Of a stretch of 64,000 nt of DNA, positions 36,896-45,806 are shown one piece after another. The position numbers and the translations under genes are program-made. Numbering within the stretch: the stretch's first letter is position 1; every line of letters begins with the position of its first letter. Under the pieces are notes generated by a model. The model was not told the origin of the DNA. It did not search any database and saw only the letters and a list, made by a program, of their open reading frames with translations. Origin of the DNA: Bacteroidales bacterium (GTDB lineage Bacteria > Bacteroidota > Bacteroidia > Bacteroidales > JAADJA01); assembly GCA_020052415.1 (NCBI GenBank), contig JAGVPB010000094.1:38881-102880 (forward strand), read 5' to 3'.

Positions 36896-37126
36896 ATGTA
36901 CAATACAGACAATAATCCGAGAAGAGATTTTTTAAAAAAAATACCATTTGCAATTTTTTCAATTGGTGCTTTTTCATTTATAAGGTTTGGAAAATCTCAT
37001 AATTTATCGGATAAGAAATTCAAAACATTGTCCAGGTCAGAAGCTGATGAAATTATTAAAAAAGAACCATTTTCAGCCTCCGTTAAAATCAGGCCGTTAC
37101 CAGCCCCGGTTCCAAAAAAAATTTAA
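36896..37126 (+). CDS. 76-residue Tat-signal peptide protein
   Basis: Starts MYNTDNNPRRDFLKKIPFA (ATG at 36896, preferred over one 9 bp upstream). The twin-arginine motif and hydrophobic stretch are followed by FKTLSRSEADEIIKKE, closely resembling FKTLSKAEKAEIIKN in the next gene's ferredoxin. No Fe-S cysteines. It looks like a shortened copy of the ferredoxin leader and may be a small exported subunit of the complex. Gaps of 25 and 40 bp place it in the operon. Confidence 0.6.
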   Translation: MYNTDNNPRRDFLKKIPFAIFSIGAFSFIRFGKSHNLSDKKFKTLSRSEADEIIKKEPFSASVKIRPLPAPVPKKI

Positions 37127-37166
37127 GGGAATTATTTGATTCCTGTTGACATCAATAAGATAAAGT

Positions 37167-38066
37167 ATGCAAAAAAAAGATGAAAATAATACACGACGGG
37201 AGTTCTTAAAGAAATTACCGGTTTTGGCAATAGGAGCTGCTGCATTATCAGGCTGTAATTCAGAAGAGTTAGATGAATTTTTTCAACAAAACTTCAAGAC
37301 ACTATCAAAAGCAGAGAAAGCAGAAATCATTAAGAATCTTGAGAAAAAGTATTCTGAAAAATATGGCAAGGAGTTTAAAGTTTCGGCTAAACCTGCAACG
37401 GAAGGAATTTTGTTCGGATATGCTCTCGATCTTTCCCGATGCATTGGTTGCAGAAAATGTGTTTATGCCTGTGTCAAAGAAAATAATCAGTCACGCGATC
37501 CGCAAATACACTGGATACAAGTTCTTCAGATGGAAAAGAACCGGGGTATAGATCTGGCTCATGCAGATATTCACTATAATCCGGAACAGGTTCCTGAAGA
37601 AGGGCATTTTTATATGCCGGTTCAATGTCAGCAATGCCGAAATCCTCAATGCACCACCGTATGTCCAACAAAAGCTACATGGCAGGATGAAGATGGAATA
37701 GTGGTAGTGGATTATAACTGGTGTATCGGCTGCAGGTATTGTATGGCAGCCTGCCCTTACGGTGCGAGACATTTCAACTGGGGCGAGCCAAATGTGCCAA
37801 TCGAAGAGATCAACCCTGATACACATTATTTGGGAAACAGGCCAAGAACAAATGGCGTTGTGGAAAAATGTACATTTTGTATTCAGCGGGTCAGAGAAGG
37901 GAAATATCCGGCATGCGTTGAGATATGCCCTACAGGCTCGAGAAAATTTGGAAACTTACTGGATCCAAATAGTGAAATAAGATATATTTTGGAGAATAAG
38001 CGGGTGCTTGTTTTTAAGGAGGAGCTTAACACTCAGCCTAAATTCTATTATTTCTTCGGTGTATAA
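37167..38066 (+). CDS. Tat-exported four-cluster ferredoxin subunit, module 1
   Basis: 299 residues. Tat signal NTRREFLKKLP followed by a lipobox-like SGC, so it may be both Tat-exported and lipidated. Four [4Fe-4S] clusters in the DmsB/NrfC/HybA pattern: CIGCRKCVYAC, CQQCRNPQCTTVC, CIGCRYCMAAC, and CTFCIQRVREG...CVEIC. The protein links the periplasmic tetraheme cytochrome to the NrfD membrane subunit encoded 43 bp downstream. Electron direction cannot be read from sequence. Confidence 0.9.
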   Translation: MQKKDENNTRREFLKKLPVLAIGAAALSGCNSEELDEFFQQNFKTLSKAEKAEIIKNLEKKYSEKYGKEFKVSAKPATEGILFGYALDLSRCIGCRKCVYACVKENNQSRDPQIHWIQVLQMEKNRGIDLAHADIHYNPEQVPEEGHFYMPVQCQQCRNPQCTTVCPTKATWQDEDGIVVVDYNWCIGCRYCMAACPYGARHFNWGEPNVPIEEINPDTHYLGNRPRTNGVVEKCTFCIQRVREGKYPACVEICPTGSRKFGNLLDPNSEIRYILENKRVLVFKEELNTQPKFYYFFGV

Positions 38067-38109
38067 ATTCATCTTTTTTTATCATTTGATACATTAAAAA
38101 TAAATAATT

Positions 38110-39363
38110 ATGAATTTTTTGCGATTTATGCTGGGATGTTTTAAGATCATTACCAGGGGTGGAAGGATTTATTATTCATGCTTATTTTTCCTTTTCATTT
38201 TAATAGTCTGGGGTGCAATGGGATATTATCAGCAATTACAGGTTGGTCTGATTATGACTAATATGAGAGATTCCGTTTCGTGGGGTTTCTATATTGGTAA
38301 TTTTACTTTTCTTGTCGGGGTGGCTGCTGCGGCGGTCATGCTTGTAATTCCTGCATATATTTATGATTGGAAACCAATAAAGGAAATTGTAATTTTTGGT
38401 GAAATACTTGCCATTTGTGCGGTTATAATGAGTATTTGTTTTATAGTTGTGGATATAGGAAATCCTCTTCGTTTTTGGCACATGCTTCCCTTTGTCGGAA
38501 CAATGAATTTTCCGGATTCGATCTTATCATGGGACTTCTTTGTATTATTCACTTATTTTCTAATTAATATCATTGTAGTTACTCATTTATTATATAAACA
38601 GTTTTCCAAAAAAGAATATAATAAATCTTTCATCCTGCCGATGGTATTATTAAGTATCCCGGCTGCCATCGCAATTCATACGGTTACCGCATTTCTTTAC
38701 AATGCACTGCCTGCCCGCCCATATTGGAACAGCGCTTTACTTGCACCAAGATTTTTAACAACTGCTTTCTGTTCCGGACCGGCAGTTCTTATTTTACTTT
38801 TTCAGGTTCTGAGAAAAACCACAAAATTTGAAATTAAAGATGAAGTTATTTTTACAATAGCAGAACTCATGGTATATGCAATGTTTATCTATCTGTTTTT
38901 TACAATCTCCGAATTTTTTAAAGAATTTTACTCAAATACCGAACACATTGTTTATTGGAAATATTTATTATTGGGAGTTGCGAAAAACAGGGAGATTGCA
39001 GTTTACAGCTGGGCTTCAATTATTATGGGGTTCTCAGCATTTTTACTCTTTTTAATTCCAAGAACCCGAAAAAACCTTGTAACATTAAATATAGGGGCAG
39101 TTTTAATTTACTTTAGTGTTTATCTGGAAAAAGGAATCACATTAATTATTCCCGGATTTACCCCTGATGTACAGGGACAGTATTACTTCTATGTTCCTTC
39201 TGAAATAGAAATACGTACGGCAGTTATGATTTTCTCTGCCGGCGCTTTACTCTTTACTTTTATATCTAAAATTGCTATTGCTATCCTATTTGAAGGATTT
39301 AGCATTGAGAGTTTAGAAAAGAAAAGTACCATTAAATTGAAAAATGAAACTGCTCCATTATAA
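38110..39363 (+). CDS. NrfD/PsrC-type menaquinone membrane subunit, module 1
   Basis: 417 residues, about nine to ten transmembrane helices: SCLFFLFILIVWGAMGYYQQ near 20-40, then VAAAAVMLVIPAYIY, EILAICAVIMSICFIVVD, LLSIPAAIAIHTVTAFLYNA, and a C-terminal AVMIFSAGALLFTF. The HTVTAF stretch and the GNPLRFWHML loop are typical of NrfD-like subunits that oxidise or reduce menaquinol without a proton-pumping heme. Third member of tetraheme + ferredoxin + NrfD, matching Geobacter CbcSTU (Cbc4). Confidence 0.9.
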   Translation: MNFLRFMLGCFKIITRGGRIYYSCLFFLFILIVWGAMGYYQQLQVGLIMTNMRDSVSWGFYIGNFTFLVGVAAAAVMLVIPAYIYDWKPIKEIVIFGEILAICAVIMSICFIVVDIGNPLRFWHMLPFVGTMNFPDSILSWDFFVLFTYFLINIIVVTHLLYKQFSKKEYNKSFILPMVLLSIPAAIAIHTVTAFLYNALPARPYWNSALLAPRFLTTAFCSGPAVLILLFQVLRKTTKFEIKDEVIFTIAELMVYAMFIYLFFTISEFFKEFYSNTEHIVYWKYLLLGVAKNREIAVYSWASIIMGFSAFLLFLIPRTRKNLVTLNIGAVLIYFSVYLEKGITLIIPGFTPDVQGQYYFYVPSEIEIRTAVMIFSAGALLFTFISKIAIAILFEGFSIESLEKKSTIKLKNETAPL

Positions 39364-39424
39364 ATAGGATATATAAATTTATAGAAGAGAAATATTGATT
39401 TTAAGCTTAAAATTTAATTCTATC

Positions 39425-39448
39425 TGTCATAAATAATGTCATTAATAA
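39425..39448. repeat. 12-bp direct repeat with TGTCA half-sites
   Basis: TGTCATAAATAA then TGTCATTAATAA, adjacent, 11/12 identical, about 40 bp before module 2. TGTCA is also the half-site of the palindromes next to the FNR-type gene. Possible regulatory repeat; could be chance in AT-rich sequence. Confidence 0.45.
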
Positions 39449-39489
39449 ATTTCTAAAAAAACATCACAGGATTTAACTTTTAATTTAAT

Positions 39490-39933
39490 ATGCCACTTCA
39501 AGTAAAACGATTATTATTGGCTTTTGCTGTGTTTATTGCGATAATGTTAGTGCTAAAATATTTCCTGACTCCCGACTCATGGAGGGAATACGGGGCCTAT
39601 CGCGGAAAAGCGCTTACAGAAATCTCCGGTAAAGAGGCCAAATATGTTGAAATGGAAACATGTGCGGAATGTCATGATACCATCGCGGGATTAAAAACTC
39701 AGGGATTACATGTGTCTGTTCAATGTGAAATATGTCACGGTCCTGGATATAAGCATGCCGATGATCCTGATAATAATGATTTGGAAATTCCCCGTGAAAG
39801 ACAATTTTGTTTAAGATGCCATACAAAAAATATGGCCAGCCCACAAGATATAATTAAACAAATTGATGCCGTTGAGCACAATGAAGGTGAAGAATGCATA
39901 ACTTGTCATAATCCACATCAACCATGGCTATAA
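39490..39933 (+). CDS. Membrane-anchored tetraheme cytochrome c, module 2
   Basis: 147 residues. One N-terminal hydrophobic helix (LLLAFAVFIAIMLVLKYFL) acts as an uncleaved anchor or signal; no lipobox, in contrast to module 1. Four CXXCH sites: CAECH, CEICH (CEICHGPGYKH), CLRCH, CITCH. The C-terminal CITCHNPHQPW mirrors the CVHCHNPHS end of module 1, so they are paralogues. The stop overlaps the start of the ferredoxin gene by 10 bp. Confidence 0.87.
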   Translation: MPLQVKRLLLAFAVFIAIMLVLKYFLTPDSWREYGAYRGKALTEISGKEAKYVEMETCAECHDTIAGLKTQGLHVSVQCEICHGPGYKHADDPDNNDLEIPRERQFCLRCHTKNMASPQDIIKQIDAVEHNEGEECITCHNPHQPWL

Positions 39934-40688
39934 ATAAAGAAAACTATACAAGAAGGGATTTTATTAAAAATTCAGGTATGATTGCAGGAGGCGTTGTATT
40001 GGTTTCCCTGCTGAATCCATTTAAATTGGTTTTTGCTACAAAAAAACCGGTAGGTATTGGAAAATGGTACGGAGTCGGTATTGATATCGAAAAATGTATC
40101 GGTTGTGGAAGCTGTGCCAGAGCCTGCAAAATTGAAAACGAAGTACCCAATGAACCTTTTTTCTTTCGTAACTGGGTAGAACAATATACCATTATGAATG
40201 ACGGACAGATAAAAGTTTCATCACCCAATGGAGGTATTGATGGCTTCAAACAACCTGTACCGGATGAGAACATTTATAAAACTTTTTTTGTGCCGAAAAT
40301 GTGTAACCATTGTGCAAAATCACCCTGTACCCAGGTTTGTCCGGTAGGTGCCTCATTTGAATCACCTGAAGGCCTTGCGCTGGTTGACCAGAGTTATTGT
40401 ATCGGCTGCGGATATTGTGTTCAGGCTTGTCCCTATGGCTGCCGTTACATTGATCCACAGAAAGGAGTAGTTGATAAATGTACTCTTTGTTACCATCGTT
40501 TAGAAAAAGGTTTGAATCCTGCATGTATGATGGCTTGTCCGACCGGAGCCCGGATATATGGAGATTTAAATGACAAGGAAAGTGCCTTGTCGCTATTTGT
40601 TAAAGAAAATAATTGTGCAGTATTAAAACCACAATTAAATACAGGATCCAAATTGTTTTATAATGCATTAAGTCAGGAGGTACACTAA
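39924..40688 (+). CDS. Tat-exported four-cluster ferredoxin subunit, module 2
   Basis: 254 residues. Tat signal TRRDFIKNSG. Cysteine sets CIGCGSCARAC, CNHCAKSPCTQVC, CIGCGYCVQAC and CTLCYHRLEKG...CMMAC support four [4Fe-4S] clusters. No lipobox cysteine after the Tat segment, unlike its module 1 paralogue. Overlaps the tetraheme gene by 10 bp and ends 1 bp before the NrfD gene, so the three are strictly coupled. Confidence 0.9.
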   Translation: MAINKENYTRRDFIKNSGMIAGGVVLVSLLNPFKLVFATKKPVGIGKWYGVGIDIEKCIGCGSCARACKIENEVPNEPFFFRNWVEQYTIMNDGQIKVSSPNGGIDGFKQPVPDENIYKTFFVPKMCNHCAKSPCTQVCPVGASFESPEGLALVDQSYCIGCGYCVQACPYGCRYIDPQKGVVDKCTLCYHRLEKGLNPACMMACPTGARIYGDLNDKESALSLFVKENNCAVLKPQLNTGSKLFYNALSQEVH

Positions 40689-40689
40689 G

Positions 40690-41886
40690 ATGAATAAAAT
40701 GGAATCTCTATATGAGGCATTAGCCAACCTAGACGGCTTTATTTATCCAAATGAAATCGCTTTGAACTGGGATTTGCTTATAGTAATGTATCCTTATATT
40801 ACCGGACTTGTTGCAGGTGCATTTATTCTTGCATCCTTAAACAGGGTATTTGACATTAAAGCCTTAAAACCTACATACGAGATTTCTTTGCTGACAGCCT
40901 TAGCATTTATGTTGGTAGCTACAATGCCCTTAATTACTCATCTTGGTCAGCCACTCCGGTTCTATGAAATGCTTATAACCCCTCATTTAACATCTGCTAT
41001 GGCCATTTTCGGCTTTGTGTATTTATGGTACTTGATGGTAGTATTATTACTCGAAATATGGTTTGATTACAGGTATGATATGGTTATTTGGTCGCAGCAA
41101 AAGAAGGGATTTATGAAGTTTTTTTATAAAGCTCTTACTTTATGGATTAGCGATACCTCTCCGGAATCAAGAAAAACAGATGAAAAATTTGGTTATTTTA
41201 TTACTGTAATTGGTATCCCATCGGCATTTTTACTGCATGGATACGTTGGATTTATTTTTGGATCAATTAAAGCAAATCCCTGGTGGTCCACTGTAATGAT
41301 GCCTGTAATTTTTCTTTTTTCTGCCATGGTTTCAGGAATTGCACTGGTTATGTTTATTTATATGGCAATTAATTATTTAAGACGAAAGAAAACCGATATA
41401 TTTTGTTTGGATACGATTGCAAAATATCTGTTCTATATTTTAATTCTGGACTTTACCCTTGAAAGCTTGGATCAAATTCATAGAATTTATGAAGCAGACG
41501 AATCTTTTGATATTTTGAAAATACTGGTTCGCGGAAAATTATTCTTTACATTTTTTATAATGCAGATTGGTATTGGTACCTTAATCCCAATAACAACTTT
41601 AGGAGTGCTGCAGTTTAAGAAGCCAAGAGAAAGAACCAGGAAGATTTTGTATTTGATCATAAGCATTTTTGTATTGGTTGGTATATTCTTTATGAGATGG
41701 AATGTAGTAATTGGTGGTCAGCTTTTCTCAAAAAGTTTCTATGGATTTACCAGTTATAAGGTAAATTTAATTGGAGGTACAGATGTTTCACTTTCATTGT
41801 TATGGTTCATCGTACCGTTTTTTATTTTAGCTTTTCTGATATGGCTTTTACCGCCATGGAAGAAATTTGTGGAGAAGACGAATTAG
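40690..41886 (+). CDS. NrfD/PsrC-type menaquinone membrane subunit, module 2
   Basis: 398 residues with about eight to ten membrane helices: LLIVMYPYITGLVAGAFILA, ISLLTALAFMLVATMPLITH, FGFVYLWYLMVVLLLEIWF, LHGYVGFIFGSIKANPWW, AMVSGIALVMFIYMAIN and a last helix near 375-390. HLGQPLRFYEM corresponds to the GNPLRFWHM loop of module 1. Likely exchanges electrons between menaquinol and the ferredoxin/cytochrome subunits. Together with module 1 it gives a duplicated Cbc4-like complex. Confidence 0.9.
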   Translation: MNKMESLYEALANLDGFIYPNEIALNWDLLIVMYPYITGLVAGAFILASLNRVFDIKALKPTYEISLLTALAFMLVATMPLITHLGQPLRFYEMLITPHLTSAMAIFGFVYLWYLMVVLLLEIWFDYRYDMVIWSQQKKGFMKFFYKALTLWISDTSPESRKTDEKFGYFITVIGIPSAFLLHGYVGFIFGSIKANPWWSTVMMPVIFLFSAMVSGIALVMFIYMAINYLRRKKTDIFCLDTIAKYLFYILILDFTLESLDQIHRIYEADESFDILKILVRGKLFFTFFIMQIGIGTLIPITTLGVLQFKKPRERTRKILYLIISIFVLVGIFFMRWNVVIGGQLFSKSFYGFTSYKVNLIGGTDVSLSLLWFIVPFFILAFLIWLLPPWKKFVEKTN

Positions 41887-41962
41887 CGGGGCTGTGTTCT
41901 TTCATATTCAGCAGTTAGGCTTGTTTTTTAATTAGTTGATTAATAATATAACAGGAATTTCT

Positions 41963-43612
41963 ATGAATTCAAACTCTGAACAGTCCATAATATCAGGTTA
42001 CCAGGAACTTGCAGATAAAATTCATGCAATAGAACTGAGGATAGCCCGGCTTGAAACTAATGCAAAACCTCTGATAATCAATTCTTACGACAACCACGTT
42101 GAGGAAGAAAATAATGGTTTCAGTTTTAAAAGGACCACGCAAACTCATATTGAATCCAATATAGGCGAATATGGACTGGCCTGGCTGGGAAATTTTGTAC
42201 TATTCTTTGGAATCACATTTTTTGTCCAATATTTGCAGGTTTCCGGGTTTAAGGCAATGTCCTCTGTTTTTGGATTTGCAGCACTTACCGGCATCTTTTT
42301 CCTTGCTTATTACTTTCGCAAGTCAAATCCATACATGGCAAAAATATTCAACCTGAATGGTTATTTGCTGGTTTATTATGTAGTTCTGAAACTGCATTTT
42401 TACACCCCGGACCCAATTATCACAAACAAATCAATCGGTCTGATTTTGTTATTGGTTACAACCAGTGCTCTTTTGTTTATCTCCGTTCGCAGGCAGTACG
42501 CTGTGCTTGCTGGATTGTCGCTCATACTTTTAATTCTTACATCATTATTGAGTGATTCAACACATGTAATGTTGCCATTAGCAACAATAGTTTCCATAAT
42601 TTCAATAGTGTTATTATATAAGTTTGGCTGGATACGGATTGTATCCCTCTCAATCTTTCTTGTTTATTTTACCAATCTTTTATGGATGCTTGGTAATCCG
42701 TTGATGGGGCATCAGGCACATGCAATTACCGATCATCAGTCAGGTTTCATATATCTTTTCCTGATAGCGGGAATTTATTCCCTCCTGGCATTGATGCCTG
42801 ATAAAAAAGATTATTATTCCGGTTCAAAAATAATTGGAAACATTGTTTTTAATGGTGTTGGATTTTTATTTCTAGTTTCATTATTTATTTTATCATTCTT
42901 CAAAGATAATTACGTCCCCCTCACAGGTTCAATTGCAATTTTTTGTATTGCCTATTCAATCATTTTGGAGGTAAGGTCAAACTGGAAAATTACAGCCGCT
43001 TTATATGCACTTTTTGGATTTGTAACTTTAAGTGTGACCGTATATGGCATTTATAATTTCCCCGGAGCATATTTCTTACTTACTATTCAAAGTTTGCTTG
43101 TAATTTCATTGGCTCTGTGGTTCCGGAGCAAGTTCATTGTCATTATTAATAGTGCCCTGTTTATAATTTTATTGATTGTTTACCTATCAACATCTTCAAC
43201 GGTTAACGGTATAAATATTTCTTTTTCACTTGTAGCTTTAATAACCGCAAGAATAATGAACTGGAAAAAGGAATACTTAACCATTCGAACAGAAATGATC
43301 AGGAATTTCTATTTGATTATAGCATTTTTTATGGGCTTATATACACTTTATCACCTGGTACCTAAACAATATATAACCCTTTCCTGGACTTTGCTGGCTG
43401 TCACTTATTTCCTCCTGGGTCTGCTTATAAGAAACGTAAAATATCGTTATGTGGCACTGGGTACAATGGTTGCAGCGGCCCTATATTTATTCCTGGTTGA
43501 CCTTGCCCGCATTGAACTGGTATTTCGTGTTATTGCACTTTTATTTCTGGCAGTGATCTGTATCGGCCTTTCATTTTACTACACAAAAAAACTGAGAAGG
43601 AAAACCGATTAA
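41963..43612 (+). CDS. DUF2339-like polytopic membrane protein
   Basis: 549 residues from the ATG at 41963; a TTG start at 41936 would add nine residues and is less likely. Residues 1-75 form a cytosolic coiled region (YQELADKIHAIELRIARLET), followed by about 14 closely spaced hydrophobic helices up to the basic C-terminus KKLRRK. The layout and the WLGNFVLFFGITFFVQYL opening fit the DUF2339 membrane family, whose function is unknown. It is tail-to-tail with the heptaheme gene, stop codons overlapping by 4 bp. Confidence 0.6.
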   Translation: MNSNSEQSIISGYQELADKIHAIELRIARLETNAKPLIINSYDNHVEEENNGFSFKRTTQTHIESNIGEYGLAWLGNFVLFFGITFFVQYLQVSGFKAMSSVFGFAALTGIFFLAYYFRKSNPYMAKIFNLNGYLLVYYVVLKLHFYTPDPIITNKSIGLILLLVTTSALLFISVRRQYAVLAGLSLILLILTSLLSDSTHVMLPLATIVSIISIVLLYKFGWIRIVSLSIFLVYFTNLLWMLGNPLMGHQAHAITDHQSGFIYLFLIAGIYSLLALMPDKKDYYSGSKIIGNIVFNGVGFLFLVSLFILSFFKDNYVPLTGSIAIFCIAYSIILEVRSNWKITAALYALFGFVTLSVTVYGIYNFPGAYFLLTIQSLLVISLALWFRSKFIVIINSALFIILLIVYLSTSSTVNGINISFSLVALITARIMNWKKEYLTIRTEMIRNFYLIIAFFMGLYTLYHLVPKQYITLSWTLLAVTYFLLGLLIRNVKYRYVALGTMVAAALYLFLVDLARIELVFRVIALLFLAVICIGLSFYYTKKLRRKTD

Positions 43613-45108
43613 TACAAATCCTTATGGCATTCGGAGCAAAGCTCAGTTTTCCAGGCACCATCGGGATCATTGGGATGAACAAATTCGAGAGTAGCATTTA
43701 CTGAGGTAATTTGAAGAGTATCCGGCACTCCCTGAGCAACAATGGAATGGCACATATTACAGTCGCGTGAAATAACAAGGCCTCCCTGGTCCTGATGCCT
43801 GTCGTTATGACACCGGAAACAACCAAGGAATTCCAAATGTCCTATATTGTTTTGATAAGCACTCCATTTAACGTTCATTTCGGGAAATACATTTTTTTTG
43901 TACTCCTCCTGAATACCTGAAATGGCTTTATCTATTAAATCCTTTTTCTCGTTGAAAATATCCTCATAGTTTGTCTGATAAAATTTATAAACCTCCGATT
44001 GTATATAGTTCATAACGCTGTCGGTTGTGGAGAAATTGGCTGCAACAACTGCCATTGCCAATGATTTAATACCAGGAATTTCCCTGGGAATTTTACCGGA
44101 TGTGATACCATTGTTTATAAATTTAACAGGTGTATGATAGTCATGTGAGGGCCGGTTGTGGCAGTCCATACAATCCATAACCCTTATTTCAAGGGTATCA
44201 AGCTGTTGCTGCGACAATTTGTTTTCACCATCTTCATAAATATAGGATTCGCCGGTTTTTGAATTGGTATATCTGACCCATGGAATATTCTGTCGTTCGG
44301 GTTCAGTAGCAATATACTCAATCTTTACATCAGGATTGATATGCCAGTGAATTCCTTCCTGCAAGCCTAATGCGCTGTATGCCGGACCTGTTTTCATCTG
44401 CAGGCTGATATCCCATTCAGTATTATCCTCATCCGCCAAATAATGCTTTTCTACGACCAATTGCCGGGCATAGAATTTTTGAGGCCAATGACATTCTTCA
44501 CATGTCTCCCGTGCAGGACGTAAATTACTGATAGGTGTTGGGATTGGCCGTGGAAATGTTCCAAATGTCACTGCATAAACCTGATATAACCCGGAAAGTT
44601 TTGAGCGAACATACCAGTCAGCTCCTGAGCCTACGTGACATTCAACGCATGCTACGCGGGCATGCGAAGAATTTTGATATGCAACATATTCGGGCTTCAT
44701 TACTTCATGACAAAGCGTACCGCAAAATTTAACCGACTCTGTATAATGAAAAGCTTCATAGCTCCCCACAGCTGATATCAATAGAAAGAAAACTGACCCA
44801 ATCCCGAAAATCATTGCAGCGTTCCTAACCTTGGGATCATTCAGGTCCACTTTCGGCCAGGCTTTTTCATAGACAATTTTTTGCCGTTTATCCTTTTGGT
44901 ATTTGATAATCATGCCGGTAGGAATAATCAAAAGCCCTATTACCAAAAAGGATGGTAATACGATCCACATAAACAATCCAAGATAAGAGCTCCCCTGCGC
45001 AAAAAACATACTTATCACAAACAGAAATCCGATCATGAATAAGCTGACAATTGAAATAATGCCGCCGATGAAAGAGGTCCAGTTGTAAAATGATTGAGGA
45101 AATTTCAT
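43609..45108 (-). CDS. Heptaheme NapC/NirT-family quinol dehydrogenase (ImcH-like)
   Basis: 499 residues. Three N-terminal hydrophobic helices (about 12-35, 43-68, 93-117) precede a large periplasmic domain. Heme sites: an unusual CX3CH (FCGTLCHEVMKPE) at about 127, then CVECH, CEECH, CMDCH, CFRCH, CNMCH and CSECH, seven in all. Length, heme count and the CX3CH first site resemble the Geobacter inner-membrane cytochrome ImcH, required for respiration to higher-potential extracellular acceptors. It is the last gene of a minus-strand set, 88 bp downstream of the cytochrome b gene. Annotated widely as NapC/NirT; ImcH-like function is inference. Confidence 0.87.
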   Translation of the reverse strand: MKFPQSFYNWTSFIGGIISIVSLFMIGFLFVISMFFAQGSSYLGLFMWIVLPSFLVIGLLIIPTGMIIKYQKDKRQKIVYEKAWPKVDLNDPKVRNAAMIFGIGSVFFLLISAVGSYEAFHYTESVKFCGTLCHEVMKPEYVAYQNSSHARVACVECHVGSGADWYVRSKLSGLYQVYAVTFGTFPRPIPTPISNLRPARETCEECHWPQKFYARQLVVEKHYLADEDNTEWDISLQMKTGPAYSALGLQEGIHWHINPDVKIEYIATEPERQNIPWVRYTNSKTGESYIYEDGENKLSQQQLDTLEIRVMDCMDCHNRPSHDYHTPVKFINNGITSGKIPREIPGIKSLAMAVVAANFSTTDSVMNYIQSEVYKFYQTNYEDIFNEKKDLIDKAISGIQEEYKKNVFPEMNVKWSAYQNNIGHLEFLGCFRCHNDRHQDQGGLVISRDCNMCHSIVAQGVPDTLQITSVNATLEFVHPNDPDGAWKTELCSECHKDLY

Positions 45109-45196
45109 TAAATGATATTTAAATGTTGATGTAAAAATAACAAATAAAAATTCTTGATAACCTGTTCTATTCTGTATTAAAAATCAGAATTTCATA

Positions 45197-45805
45197 TTAA
45201 TGCCATCCGGTAAACATACTTTTGAAATTACTCAGTGCAGTTTTACCAATCGTACAGAAGTAAATATGAATGATCATAAAAACTGACAGAATGAATCCTG
45301 AGATGATATGTATCAGGTCGGTTAAATGAATTCCGCCAATACCAAAAACTTTCGAGACTATTACCTCTGGAAATAATAATCCGAATCCCGAAATAATCAT
45401 TAATGGAACAAAAGCATACATTGCAAAAATGTAACTAACTTTTTGAAGGGGATTAAATTTTCTGTTCTCCGATAATGGGAATGGTGCTGGTTCATGTTTA
45501 AAAATTCCAAAAGTATAATAATAAAACTGCTTTTTAAGCTGATCAGCAATTTCACCAATCTTTAACCTGTAAAATTTTCCGTTGGCTGTAAAGAGGTTAC
45601 CGATGACAAAAATAAAATAACAAACAGTAACTGCAATCCCTGCGAAATTGTGAATTGTAACAGCTAAATCAAAACGGACAAGCGGGTAATCAACACTTGA
45701 ATATTGCATGCTTAATCCGGTACCTATTAAAAATAAAAACATTAAAGCATTTATCCAGTGCCAGATTCGGACCCATACAGGATAAAAATAAATTTTCTCT
45801 GCCAT
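45197..45805 (-). CDS. Diheme cytochrome b (Ni/Fe-hydrogenase/PhsC type)
   Basis: 202 residues, four helices: HWINALMFLFLIGTGLSM, TIHNFAGIAVTVCYFIFVIG, VSYIFAMYAFVPLMIISGFG and LIHIISGFILSVFMIIHIYF, with pairs of His that would ligate two b hemes. Matches the membrane subunit that exchanges electrons with menaquinone in hydrogenase or thiosulfate-reductase complexes. It is coupled to the heptaheme cytochrome gene just upstream (1-bp gap), so together they are a split version of the CbcL-like fusion at 32.1 kb. Confidence 0.85.
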   Translation of the reverse strand: MAEKIYFYPVWVRIWHWINALMFLFLIGTGLSMQYSSVDYPLVRFDLAVTIHNFAGIAVTVCYFIFVIGNLFTANGKFYRLKIGEIADQLKKQFYYYTFGIFKHEPAPFPLSENRKFNPLQKVSYIFAMYAFVPLMIISGFGLLFPEVIVSKVFGIGGIHLTDLIHIISGFILSVFMIIHIYFCTIGKTALSNFKSMFTGWH

Positions 45806-45806
45806 C

